From positions 62,976,001-63,040,000 of the forward strand of contig OX465598.1 of NCBI GenBank assembly GCA_950022295.1: DNA of 64,000 nt, given 5' to 3'. Position 1 is the stretch's first letter, and each line of letters begins with the position of its first letter. This DNA comes from Bromus sterilis (taxonomy: Eukaryota > Streptophyta > Magnoliopsida > Poales > Poaceae). Shown piece by piece: positions 12,238-22,563 of the stretch. The translations under genes and the position numbers were made by a program. The notes beneath the pieces were generated by a model. It saw nothing but the letters and a program-made list of their open reading frames with translations, had not been told where the DNA came from and did not search any database.

Positions 12238-12238
12238 C

Positions 12239-15132
12239 TGTTGGGGTTCGGAGCAGAAAACACAAAATTTTCATAACCTACGAGACCCATACCCAAGACC
12301 TATGCTATGGCGATGCAAGTAACGGACAAAAATAGATCACATACCAGTATGTAGTCCGTTAAGCGGGAAATGTTCCCGCATGAACGTGGTTGGTGTAGTC
12401 GTACCGGCAATCCCCGATGCCGCGCAGATCCACGATGACTCCTGTAGCCACCCGATCCTTGTAGACCGATGACGATGAAGTAGCACCACAAGTGTAGTGC
12501 CTCACGGTATTATACACATACAGTATACTCGACGTCCCTCCGGGCTCCGAACCAGTAGAGCAGCGGAAAGAAGATGGATTCGGATCCCGATTCCAGCAGC
12601 ACGACAGCGTGCGTATAGTGGATAAATCCCCAACCAAGTGTAGACTCCAAACAAGGGGAGTCCACTCGAGGAAGGAGAAAGGAGGGAGAGAGAGATGAGA
12701 ACTTATCTAAAAAATATGATGAATAAAAGGGCACCTCTACCCCTCCTTATATAGGCCAAGGAGGGGTGCCACCCCCCTCCTCTTCCGGGGTGGGACTAAT
12801 CCCAAGGGAGGGGGGTGGCACACCAATTAAAGGGGGTGGGCCCCCTCATGGCGCCATGGCCCATGGGGGAGGACTCCCTCTCCCCCTAATGGGCCCTATG
12901 AGGCCCATATGCCTTTTAATTACTTTTTAATTATATTTTAATATTTAATTCAGACAATTAAATAATAAAACATTAATTAAACATTATTAAATATATTTTG
13001 AACCTTTCAAAATACCCGGAACAACTTCCGGCCTTCATCGGAACAATTCCGGTCATCACCGGAACAATTCCGGTGTTCTCTCCAATTTCTCCGGTGATAC
13101 CGAATCAATCCTTACTGCGTCGAGTACCCTTAAGTGTAACACCGTACGGTCCGGGAAACAACAGACATGATCGAGACAATTCTCATTGATCAATGAATAA
13201 TCAATTGGACCTGGTTACAATCCTTGATAGCCCCTACGCTTCCATCGAATGAACTTCAATCGATGTTGGATCCGTTAACCGTGTGCCTGTTCCCTTTGTC
13301 CTATGGTACTTTGCTTGTCCGAGGTTTGATCATCGGTATCCAATATACCTAGTTCGTCCTCGTTCTCAACAAACAAGTTTACTCGTTCCCGTGATATTAC
13401 AACTCCGTGACCTAGTCATGTTGGGATACGGGGCAGAAAACACAAAATTTTCATACCTACGGTACCCGAACCCAAGATCTATGCTATGGCGATGTAAAGT
13501 AACGGAGGGAATCGGTGTTCATACCTTTGAAGACCGAAAGAGGGAAACGTTCTTGCGAACGTGGTTGGCGTAGACTCAGAACTACGACCTCCCTGTCGTG
13601 TAGAAGACCACCACCGGCGAGGATGACTCCCGGTAAACCTCCAGCAGCGAAGTAGCACCACAGGTGTAGTGCCTCGAAGAGATTATACACGTACGGTACA
13701 ATCGATGTTCCTCCCGGGCCCCGAACCAGGCGAGCAGCGGAAGAAAGACGGCTACGGATCCCGACTCCAGCAGAGCGACGGCCTGCCTATGGTGGAGAAC
13801 TCCAATCCTGGTGCAGACTCCAAACAAGGGGAGTCCACTTCCGGGAAGGAGAAGGAGGAAGAAGGAGATATTGGTGTGTTGGAAAAAAGGGGGGTCTACC
13901 CCTCCTTATATAGGCCAAGGGGGGGGTGTGATCCTCCTCCCCTCCCCATGTGGGACTAAACTCCCAAAGGCGGGGGGGTTGCGCCGGCCAAGGGGGGGAG
14001 TGGGCCCCACCCTTGGCGCCAAGCCCAAGGGGGGAAACCCCTTGCTCCCCTAATGGGCCCCATGGGCCCATATAGCCTTTTTCCCAATTTTTTAATCTAT
14101 TTAATATCTTTTAAATATTTAATTCAGATAATTAAATAATAAAACATTATTAAAACAATTAAACTTTATTTTGAACTATTCAAAATGTCCGGAAACCATT
14201 CCGTCCTCCTCCGGAACTATTCTGGTGATTTCTCCTATTTCACCGATTGATCCCTTAACTGTCCTATGCATCGGTTGGCCTTAAGTGTAACACCCTAACG
14301 GTCCGGGAAACAGTAGACATGGTCGAGACTCTTCTCATTGACCAATGACTAGTCAGTTGGACCTGGTTACAATCCTTGACAGCCCCTGCGCTTCCATCGA
14401 ATGAACTTCGATCGCTTTTGGAAACCGTTAACGATACGACGCAATCCCTTTGTGCTGCGGTACTTTGTTTGTCCGAGGTTTGATCGTCGGTATCCTACAT
14501 ACCGTGTTCACATCTCGTTCACAACAAACAACTTCTCTCGTCCATGATCATTGCATCTCTTGTGACCTAGTCACGTCCTTGCAAGGTGTTGATGCAATAT
14601 CACCGAGTGGGCCCAGAGTACCTGTCCTGTCACAAGAACTGACAAATCCCGCTCTGATCTATTAACATACTCATCAACCATCTATTTCGGAATACCCAAA
14701 GTGCACCATTATAGCCAGCATATTTCAGTCAGGCGGTGGGATACAAATCAAAGTCTCCTCATAGATGGTAATTACGTATGATCATTACGGTCTAAGGACT
14801 AAGCCATACGTTACAAAGTCATAGCAACGCTGAACTATGTGACTCGATCACATTGCAATACTTTAGGTGGGTGTACGTCCATCACATCATTCCCCTTAAT
14901 GATATGACCTCATTGTCAATGGACTTAAGTGTCGCCATGATCAGGAAAGGTTGATCAATCAATTGCCCAATGAGATAGTTTACCCGAGTTAAACTACGGA
15001 CCATGTTTTATATTACACCTGTATTAGTATTTCCAAGTAATACAGTTATAGCACAGTATAAAACGCATTATGAACAAAACGGATATGTGACAAATATCTT
15101 TATTAATTTGTCTCTAGGGCACATATCCAACA
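12239..15132 (-). repeat. LTR2: hybrid copia LTR (A-type segment fused to a complete B-type LTR)
   Basis: Positions 12239-13418 match the first 1180 bp of LTR1 (start TGTTGGGGTTCGG). At ctagtca|tgttggga the sequence switches to a second, related LTR, 13419-15132 (1714 bp, ending CATATCCAACA), which itself begins like an LTR (TGTTGGGATACGG). The polypurine tract of X follows at 15133. The same switch at the same base is seen at 21344/21345. Two minus-strand TATA boxes are present, at 12747-12756 and 13907-13914. It may be a true 2.9 kb hybrid LTR or the product of nested insertion plus unequal exchange; see the findings. Confidence 0.8.
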
Positions 15133-15163
15133 GTCTCCCACTTGCACTAGAGTACAAATTACA

Positions 15164-18100
15164 CTAGTTTACATCAGGTATGTATCTAACACCAATGGTC
15201 TCTCGGTGTTCTTCAAACTTTCCCTGTGGAAGAGGTTTAGTCATCGGGTCTGCTGCGTTCAGATCCGTATGTATCTTGTGAATCCTAGTGTGTCCATCCC
15301 TGACGTAGTCTTGCGTCACATGGAACTTTCGGAGGATGTGCTTGGCTGTAGAGTGAGTTCTTGGCTCCTTCGCGTTAGCAATGGCACCCGTGTTGTCGCA
15401 GAAGATCCCCACGGGGTCAGTGCAACTGGGAAAGACGCCAAGCTCGATCACGAACTTCTTCAGGCACAGCGCCTCGTTTGACGCTTCGCAAGCGGCAATA
15501 TACTCCGACTCCATTGTAGATTGAGCGACGACTGACTGTTTGCCGCTCCTCCAGCTAATTGCGCCACCGTTCAACATGAAAACATATCCCGTCTGGGATT
15601 TCGAGTCATCTAGATTTGAGACGAGGCTTGCGTCAATGTAACCTTTTACGGTGAGGTCCTCATCAATTCCTCCATAGACGAGAAAGAGATCCTTGGTTCT
15701 TCTTAAGTACTTAAGGATGTTCTTTACTGCTGTCCAGTGAGCCATTCCCGGGTTACTCTGGTAGCGATTAGTCATACTAATGGCCAACGCTAAATCCGGT
15801 CTGGTACATAACATAGCATACATGAGAGAACCTATGGCTGAGGCATAGGGCTTTGAGGACATCTCCTCCTTCTCTTTTGCTGTGGTTGGGCATTGAGTCA
15901 CGCTTAATTTGACACCTTTTATAACTGGCAAGAGACCTCTCTTGGAGTCATCCATTTTGAACCTTTTCAATATCTTGTCAATATAAGTGTTCTGACTCAA
16001 GGCCAACCGTCGATTAGGTCTATCTCTATAGATCTTAATCCCCAATATGTACGCAGCTTCACCTAGGTCCTTCATGGAAAATTTTCCATTCAGATATTCC
16101 TTCACTTCCTCTAAGAATTTCTTATCGTTCCCTATTAGTAATATGTCATCTACATATAACACAAGGAATGCTACAGAGCTCCCACTCAGTTTCTTATAGA
16201 CGCAGAACTCTTCGACGTTTTGGACAAATCCAAAAGCTTTAATGACCTCATCAAATCGAAGATTCCAGCTCCGAGATGCTTGCTTCAACCCATAGATGGA
16301 CCGTTGAAGCTTGCAAACCTTACTAGCGTTCCTTGGATCGACAAACCCCTCTGGTTGCATCATATACAACTCTTCCTCAATGTTGCCATTTAGGAATGCA
16401 GTTTTCACATCCATCTGCCATATCTCGTAATCATGATATGCAGCTATTGCTAGTAGGATCCGAATAGACTTTATCATCGCTACAGGAGAGAACGTCTCCT
16501 CGTAGTCAACTCCTTGAATTTGTCGGAAACCCTTCGCGACAAGTCGAGCTTTGTAGACAAATACGTTTCCGTCTGCGTTAGTCTTTTTCTTGAAAATCCA
16601 TTTATTCTCGACGGCCTTGCGGTCCTCGGGAATATCCACTAAAGTCCATACTTTGTTGGTGTACATGGAGTCTATTTCGGATTTCATGGCTTCAAGGCAT
16701 TTCTCGGACTCGGGTCCCTCCATTGTTTCTTTGTAACTTGTAGGTTCATCCGACTCATCAGCCGAGATTGCATTCACAAGCTGTCCGTAAAACTCAGTAG
16801 GTTGACGGACTCTTGATGACCTACGGGGCATAAAAGGTTCCTCTTCATTCTCATCATGATCATCATTAATGTCATGGTCGTTGTGAATGTCATTCTGGCC
16901 ATTCTCTTCAGCTCCCACTGTGGAAGATGGTTCCAGAACAATTTCCGTAGCCGTTTCTTCCAATTGGAGTGATTGGACAGTCACTTCATCGAGGTCTAGT
17001 TTCCTCCCACTCAACTCTTTCGTGAGAAACTCCTTCTCAAGAAAGTGTCCCGTCTTGGCAACAAACGTTTTGCTGTCAGACTTGTTGTAGAAGGTGTATC
17101 CACAAGTTTCCTTGGGATAGCCCACAAAGATGCACTTATCCGCCTTGGATTCAAGTTTGTCAGGCTGTAGTTTCCTTACATAAGCCTCACAACCCCAAAT
17201 CTTCAGGTGAGACAACTTAGGTTTTGTGCCATGCCATTCTTCAAATGGTGTTGTCTTTACGGATTTGGATGGTGCCCTATTAAGAATATGAACGGCAGTT
17301 TCTAATGCATACCCCCAGAATGACACAGGCAAATCAGTATGAGACATCATCGATCGTACACTATCCAATAGGGTTCGATTACGTTGCTCAGCCACACCGT
17401 TTCTCTGAGGTGTGCCTGCCGGCGTAAGCTGTGGTACTATGCCACAAGACTTCAGATGATTGCCAAACTCGTGACTCAAATACTTGCCACCTCGATCTGA
17501 TCGAAGGTGCTTGATTTTTCTTCCGAGTTGATTTTCGACCTCATTCTGAAATTCCTTGAACTTTTCAAAGGTTTCAGACTGGTGCTTCATCAAGTAAATA
17601 TACCAATATCTACTCAAGTCATCAGTAAAGGTCATGAAGTAACGAAGACCATTGCGAGTGGGGACGTTCATGGGTCCACATACATCCGAGTGTATGATCC
17701 CCAATAAGACATCCGCACGCTCCATTACGCCATTGAATGGAGTCCTTGTCATTTTGCCCATGAGGCATTGTTCACATGTATCAAGGGATCCATAATCCAA
17801 TGACTCAAGAAGTCCATCCTTATGGAGCTTCTCCATGAGTTTTATACCAATATGACCAAGTCGGCAATGCCACATCATCATGTGATCTTCATCATTCTTC
17901 AATCTTTTGGCCTCAATATTGTTAATGTGACACACGTCACCATCGAGATCAAGTACGAATAAACCATGCAAATCCGGTGCGTGAACATAAAACATTTCAT
18001 CCTTATAAATCGAACAACCAATTGTATCAGACTTAAAAGAATAGTGGTCTCGCTTCAAGCAAGAGCCACTAACGATGTTCACACTCAATGCGGGTACATA

Positions 18101-18445
18101 GTAGCAATTATTCAGAACTAAAACCAATCCCGAAGGGAGACTAAGATGCTTCGTGCCGACCGCCAAGACCTCAATCCGACAGCCATTCCCCACGCGCATC
18201 GTCACTTCATCCTTGAGCAAGCGTCTCCTATTCCTTAGTCCCTGAATGGAATTAGAAATATGAGCGACAGATCCTGTATCAAATATCCAGGATGTGTTCC
18301 CGGCGCTTGTCAAGAGAAGATCAACAATATGTATATCAAATATACCTTCGTCTCTCTTGGCGACCTTTCCAGCCTTCTTGTCCTTTAGGTACTTGGGACA
18401 GTTGCGTTTCCAGTGACCTTCACCCTTGCAGTAGAAGCACTCCAC
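15164..18445 (-). CDS. pol: copia polyprotein of X: zinc knuckle, protease, integrase, RT, RNase H
   Basis: An open frame of 1093 codons. In order it holds a CCHC knuckle (CFYCKGEGHWKRNC, residues 3-16), the protease motif FDTGS near residue 55 and the GAG-pre-integrase WHCRLGHIG near 193. The integrase core has HSDVCGP, LRSDRGG and the catalytic-Glu block NGVAEQRN. RT has FLNGNIEEELYM, YGLKQAS and YVDD at residues 764-767 (16145-16156). RNase H ends with DPMTKPLPQGKFEEH. These are the enzymes that copy and integrate the element. The frame starts at a GTG only because a frameshift near 18540 separates it from gag. One RNase H block reads GYIDASLV where GYTDASF is usual. It is otherwise unbroken to the stop next to the polypurine tract. 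Confidence 0.93.
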   Translation of the reverse strand: MECFYCKGEGHWKRNCPKYLKDKKAGKVAKRDEGIFDIHIVDLLLTSAGNTSWIFDTGSVAHISNSIQGLRNRRRLLKDEVTMRVGNGCRIEVLAVGTKHLSLPSGLVLVLNNCYYVPALSVNIVSGSCLKRDHYSFKSDTIGCSIYKDEMFYVHAPDLHGLFVLDLDGDVCHINNIEAKRLKNDEDHMMMWHCRLGHIGIKLMEKLHKDGLLESLDYGSLDTCEQCLMGKMTRTPFNGVMERADVLLGIIHSDVCGPMNVPTRNGLRYFMTFTDDLSRYWYIYLMKHQSETFEKFKEFQNEVENQLGRKIKHLRSDRGGKYLSHEFGNHLKSCGIVPQLTPAGTPQRNGVAEQRNRTLLDSVRSMMSHTDLPVSFWGYALETAVHILNRAPSKSVKTTPFEEWHGTKPKLSHLKIWGCEAYVRKLQPDKLESKADKCIFVGYPKETCGYTFYNKSDSKTFVAKTGHFLEKEFLTKELSGRKLDLDEVTVQSLQLEETATEIVLEPSSTVGAEENGQNDIHNDHDINDDHDENEEEPFMPRRSSRVRQPTEFYGQLVNAISADESDEPTSYKETMEGPESEKCLEAMKSEIDSMYTNKVWTLVDIPEDRKAVENKWIFKKKTNADGNVFVYKARLVAKGFRQIQGVDYEETFSPVAMIKSIRILLAIAAYHDYEIWQMDVKTAFLNGNIEEELYMMQPEGFVDPRNASKVCKLQRSIYGLKQASRSWNLRFDEVIKAFGFVQNVEEFCVYKKLSGSSVAFLVLYVDDILLIGNDKKFLEEVKEYLNGKFSMKDLGEAAYILGIKIYRDRPNRRLALSQNTYIDKILKRFKMDDSKRGLLPVIKGVKLSVTQCPTTAKEKEEMSSKPYASAIGSLMYAMLCTRPDLALAISMTNRYQSNPGMAHWTAVKNILKYLRRTKDLFLVYGGIDEDLTVKGYIDASLVSNLDDSKSQTGYVFMLNGGAISWRSGKQSVVAQSTMESEYIAACEASNEALCLKKFVIELGVFPSCTDPVGIFCDNTGAIANAKEPRTHSTAKHILRKFHVTQDYVRDGHTRIHKIHTDLNAADPMTKPLPQGKFEEHRETIGVRYIPDVN

Positions 18446-19194
18446 TCCGGGTTTAGGCTTGGGTGCCTTGGGAGGAGCGGCAACTGACTTGCCATCCCTC
18501 TTGGGGCCACCTCTCTTGGCCTTCTCCCGCTGCTTGACTTCTTGAAGTCAGTGGTCTTGTTGACCATGAAGATGGCGTGCTCCTTCTTCATCTCAACCTC
18601 GGCGCTTTTCAGCATGGCGAACAACTCAGAAGGGGTTTTGGTCATCCCCTGCATGTTGTAGTTCAACACAAAACCTTTGTAGCTAGGGGGAAGCGACTGC
18701 AACACCCTATCAACAACAAGTTCATCTGGAATCTGGCATTCCAGAGCATTCAAGCGCTGAACGTAGCCAGACATTTTGACTACGTGCTCACTCACGCTGC
18801 CGTGCCCGTCCATCTTTGCTGAGAAGAAGGCTTCAGAAGCCTCGTACCGTTCAGCCCTGGCTTGAGGTGCGAAGACTGCCTTGAGGTCGGTGATAATCTC
18901 ATATGCACCCATCCTCTCAAAGCGTTTCTGCAGCTCAGCCTCCATGGAGTAGAGCATGACACTCTGGACAAGGTTGTAATCATCAGTCCTGGAGAGATAG
19001 ACATTCTTCTCGTCCTGACTGGCATCATCTGCTGGTGCGTCACCTAACGCGTCCTCTAGTACGTATGCCATTTTGAGGGGAACGAGGAGAATCCTCAGGG
19101 TGCGGAACCAGTTGGTGAAGTTTGTCCCATCTGTTTTTAGCTTATCTTTCTCTAGGAATGATCCTAAGTTGAACGAGGGGCGAGGTGCTGCCAT
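18385..19194 (-). pseudogene. gag: copia gag of X, frameshifted before the zinc knuckle
   Basis: The start ATG (19192-19194) opens MAAPRPSFNLGSFLEKDKL, a typical Angela/BARE gag N-terminus, followed by GTNFTNWFRTLRILL and the capsid region (LQSLPPSYKGFVLNY). Gag packages the RNA into virus-like particles. A one-base deletion near 18535-18545, after TTDFKK, moves translation out of frame. The last 60 or so residues of this open frame are therefore not native, and the knuckle and pol lie in the overlapping frame to the left. This is the only clear coding break in X. Confidence 0.9.
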
Positions 19195-20146
19195 CTACAA
19201 GGTTGATTCACAAGGATACATATTTAGACTTTTGTTCATAATGTGGAGTTTCAATTTAATCTCAAAATTCTAGAAAACTCCCACTTAGATAAACACCTCT
19301 CAATTTAACCAAGTGATTACACAATCCCAGCCCCCATACCTCCCCCGATCGTCACGGCCATCAGTATGCGAACCAGGTAGGCCTCTAAGCCAATCACATC
19401 AGGCATGTGACTCGTGCTCGACCTTTCGGTCTTCTGTGTTCCAGGCCCGCATCTACATACGTCAAGCCTGCCAATCGAACCTTGATGTTAGCTGTTCAGC
19501 AAGGCCATATCTGCATAGGCCAGGCTTTCCGAACCCAACCTCATGCGAACTCCATTTAATATGTAGGACAACTCCGGTATGTACGGAGCATCAGGCCATA
19601 TGGGAGAACCTTCCAGGCGGTGCCCACCAAGGGAGAACACAATGTTGGTATTGTGAGAGATGGTCCTGTTTCGTGCTACCGTCGATATATCTAGCATACT
19701 AGCATAAAACAGGAAGTAAAACTGTAAATCATACAACCTATGATCCCCCTTTATGCAAAGAAAAGTTAAACGCCTTTATACTTTAGCTTGTGCAAGTTTT
19801 ATGTGGCCGCTAGGGGTTTCAAGAGAGAGAACCGCTTTCTATCCTGCGAAAAACATGCCACAACACCGTCTCCCATCCGTCTCTATTACACCCCTGTCGG
19901 GGCCCTCCGTTGCAAACATCTACGCATCGCTAATGCACAGAGAAAGACACCCCCCAGCCACTTTATATGGTACAAGCCATATGTCAAGCGTGGAACCAGT
20001 CTCGCGTAAACGCGTAAGGTCGGTCGGGGGCCGCTTCATCAAACATTGCTGCAACGCTAAATGAGTACACGTGAGAGGGTAACAATTGGAGAATTGATGC
20101 CCACATACTAGATGTGTTCTATCCGTATAATACATCTACGCATAGC
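19195..20146 (-). other. leader of interior X
   Basis: This is the untranslated region between the PBS and gag. It contains the cactcccacttagataaacac stretch and aligns with the leader of A from 19234 onward. It shows more differences from A (about 4-5%, with indels at 19742-19860) than the adjoining LTR parts show between LTR2 and LTR3. Confidence 0.75.
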
Positions 20147-20162
20147 CTTGCTCATGATACCA
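20147..20162 (-). other. primer binding site of X
   Basis: The minus strand reads TGGTATCATGAGCAAG directly beside LTR3, the same variant initiator-Met site as in A. Confidence 0.7.
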
Positions 20163-20163
20163 C

Positions 20164-22201
20164 TGTTGGGGTTCGGGGCAGAAAACACAAAATTTTCATA
20201 ACCTACGAGACCCATACCCAAGACCTATGCTATGGCGATGCAATTAACGGACATAAATAGATCACATACCAGTATGTAGTCCGTTAAGAGGGAAATGTTC
20301 CCGCATGAACGTGGTTGGTGTAGTCGTACCGGCAATCCCCGATGCCGCGCAGATCCACGATGACTCCTGTAGCCACCCGATCCTTGTAGACCGATGACGA
20401 TGAAGTAGCACCACAAGTGTAGTGCCTCACGGTATTATACAGATACAGTATACCCGACGTCCCTCCGGGCTCCGAACCAGTAGAGCAGCGGAAAGAAGAT
20501 GGATTCGGATCCCGATTCCAGCAGCACGACGACGTGCGTATAGTGGAGAAATCCCCAACCAAGTTTAGACTCGAAACAAGGGGAGTCCACTCGAGGAAGG
20601 AGAAAGGAGGGAGAGAGAGAGATGAGAACTTATCTCAAAAATATGATGAATAAAAGGGCACCTCTACCCCTCCTTATATAGGCCAAGGAGGGGTGCCACC
20701 CCCCTCCTCTTCCGGGGTGGGACTAATCCCAAGGGAGGGGGTGGCACACCAATTAAAGGGGGTGGGCCCCCTCATGGCGCCATGGCCCATGGGGGAGGAC
20801 TCCCTCTCCCCCTAATGGGCCCTATGAGGCCCATATGCCTTTTAATTACTTTTTAATTATATTTTAATATTTAATTCAGACAATTAAATAATAAAACATT
20901 AATTAAACATTATTAAATATATTTTGAACCTTTCAAAATACCCGGAACAACTTCCGACCTTCATCGGAACAATTCCGGTCATCACCGGAACAATTCCGGT
21001 GTTCTCTCCAATTTCTCCGGTGATCCCGAATCAATCCTTACTGCGTCGAGTACCCTTAAGTGTAACACCCTACGGTCCGGGAAACAACAGACATGATCAA
21101 GACAATTCTCATTGATCAATGACTAATCAATTGGACCTGGTTACAATCCTTGATAGCCCCTGCGCTTCCATCGAATGAACTTCAATCGATGTTGGATCCG
21201 TTAACCGTGTGCCTGTTCCCTTTGTCCTATGGTACTTTGCTTGTCCGAGGTTTGATCATCGGTATCCAATATACCTAGTTCGTCCTCGTTCTCAACAAAC
21301 AAGTTTACTCGTTCCCGTGATATTACAACTCCGTGACCTAGTCATGTTGGGATACGGGGCAGAAAACAAAATTTTTTCATACCTACGGTACCCGAACCCA
21401 AGATCTATGCTATGGCGATGTAAAGTAACGGAGGGAATCGGTGTTCATACCTTTGAAGACCGAAAGAGGGAAACGTTCTTGCGAAAGTGGTTGGCGTAGA
21501 CTCAGAACTACGACCTCCCTGTCGTGTAGAAGACCACCACCGGCGAGGATGACTCCCGGTAAACCTCCAGCAACGAAGTAGCACCACAGGTGTAGTGCCT
21601 CGAAGAGATTATACACGTACGGTACAATCGATGTTCCTCCCGGGCCCCGAACCAGGCGAGCAGCGGAAGAAAGACGGCTACGGATCCCGACTCCAGCAGA
21701 GCGACGGCCTGCCTATGGTGGAGAACTCCAATCCTGGTGCAGACTCCAAACAAGGGGAGTCCACTTCCGGGAAGGAGAAGGAGGAAGAAGGAGATATTGG
21801 TGTGTTGGAAAAAAGGGGGGGTCTACCCCTCCTTATATAGGCCAAGGGGGGGGGGTGTGATCCTCCTCCCCTCCCCATGTGGGACTAAACTCCCAAAGGG
21901 GGGGGGTTGCGCCGGCCAAGGGGGGGAGTGGGCCCCACCCTTGGCGCCAAGCCCAAGGGGGGAAACCCCTTCCTCCCCTAATGGGCCCCATGGGCCCATA
22001 TAGCCTTTTTCCCAATTTTTTAATCTATTTAATATCTTTTAAATATTTAATTCAGATAATTAAATAATAAAACATTATTAAAACAATTAAACTTTATTTT
22101 GAACTATTCAAAATGTCCGGAAACCATTCCGTCCTCCTCCGGAACTATTCCGGTGATTTCTCCTATTTCACCGATTGATCCCGTAACTGTCCTATGCATC
22201 G
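20164..22201 (-). repeat. LTR3: hybrid copia LTR, truncated
   Basis: Positions 20164-21344 are A-type and 21345-22201 are B-type, with the same internal junction as LTR2. TATA boxes lie near 20673-20682 and 21832-21840. The B part stops after about 857 bp of the 1714 bp seen in LTR2. At gcatcg the sequence changes to gypsy E interior. No TG/CA end or TSD is present there, so this is a deletion junction, not an insertion border. Confidence 0.85.
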
Positions 22202-22563
22202 ATTTTTTCAGGGCACTTCTGCAACTCAAATAAAAAAACTCAGAACATACGAAAGTTTCACAATTGTATAGATCATGCTTTCAAAAAAATTCAGATCAAA
22301 AAGATGATCTGGTGATTTTATTCGAATTTTTCTGTCAAGGGACAGAGTCTGTTTTCTGGACAGCATGTCACAACTTTTGCTTACCTTATCATAAGAGGCT
22401 ATAACTTGGCACAAAGCTGAAAAATAAAGATACAATGATGTTGTTATAGTAGTAACAAACATCAAGACACAACAAAAGCAAAAAGAAACCTAATTCGTTG
22501 TGGGCTGCTTCCCAAAAGCGCTTTCTTTTATGCCTTTAAGCTAGGCATGATGCAAAAGAAGAA
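22202..22563 (-). other. non-coding interior of E downstream of the protease
   Basis: No open frame. The sequence matches 62285-62654 in element D (shared acttctgcaactcaaat, gaggctata and ttcgttg.gggctgc). It lies after the protease stop in the element's own direction. Confidence 0.8.

Larger units (their letters stand above)
7514..12238 (-). mobile_element. interior A: non-autonomous copia interior derived from decayed pol
   Basis: This lies between LTR1 and LTR2 and reads on the minus strand. It has a polypurine tract at the left and a PBS at the right end. No usable ORF survives. Short stretches nevertheless align in order with the pol region of interior X. Examples are gtggaagaggt and ttcaga.ccgtatgt near 7592-7642 (X: 15226-15274), atagatcttcaat near 8389 (X: 16026), and the YVDD-coding segment near 8501-8780 (X: 16141-16196). 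The segment thus looks like a copia pol that kept its outline while losing its coding capacity. The leader (about 11309-12221) is far better conserved with that of X. Confidence 0.8.
12239..22201 (-). mobile_element. copia element X (Angela/BARE-like) in a three-LTR array
   Basis: This minus-strand copia runs as LTR2, interior 15133-20163, LTR3. The interior has a polypurine tract at 15133-15147, one long polyprotein region, a leader and a PBS. LTR3 is truncated at 22201, so no TSD can be checked. LTR2 is shared with interior A on its left, giving the order LTR1-A-LTR2-X-LTR3. By eye the shared parts of LTR2 and LTR3 differ by about 1-2%, indicating a fairly recent element. Confidence 0.8.

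Noticed and set aside
13582..14071. Multiple short frames in the B-type LTR (also 21405-22067)
   Set aside because: Composition-driven frames across G/C-rich LTR sequence, repeated wherever the LTR occurs.
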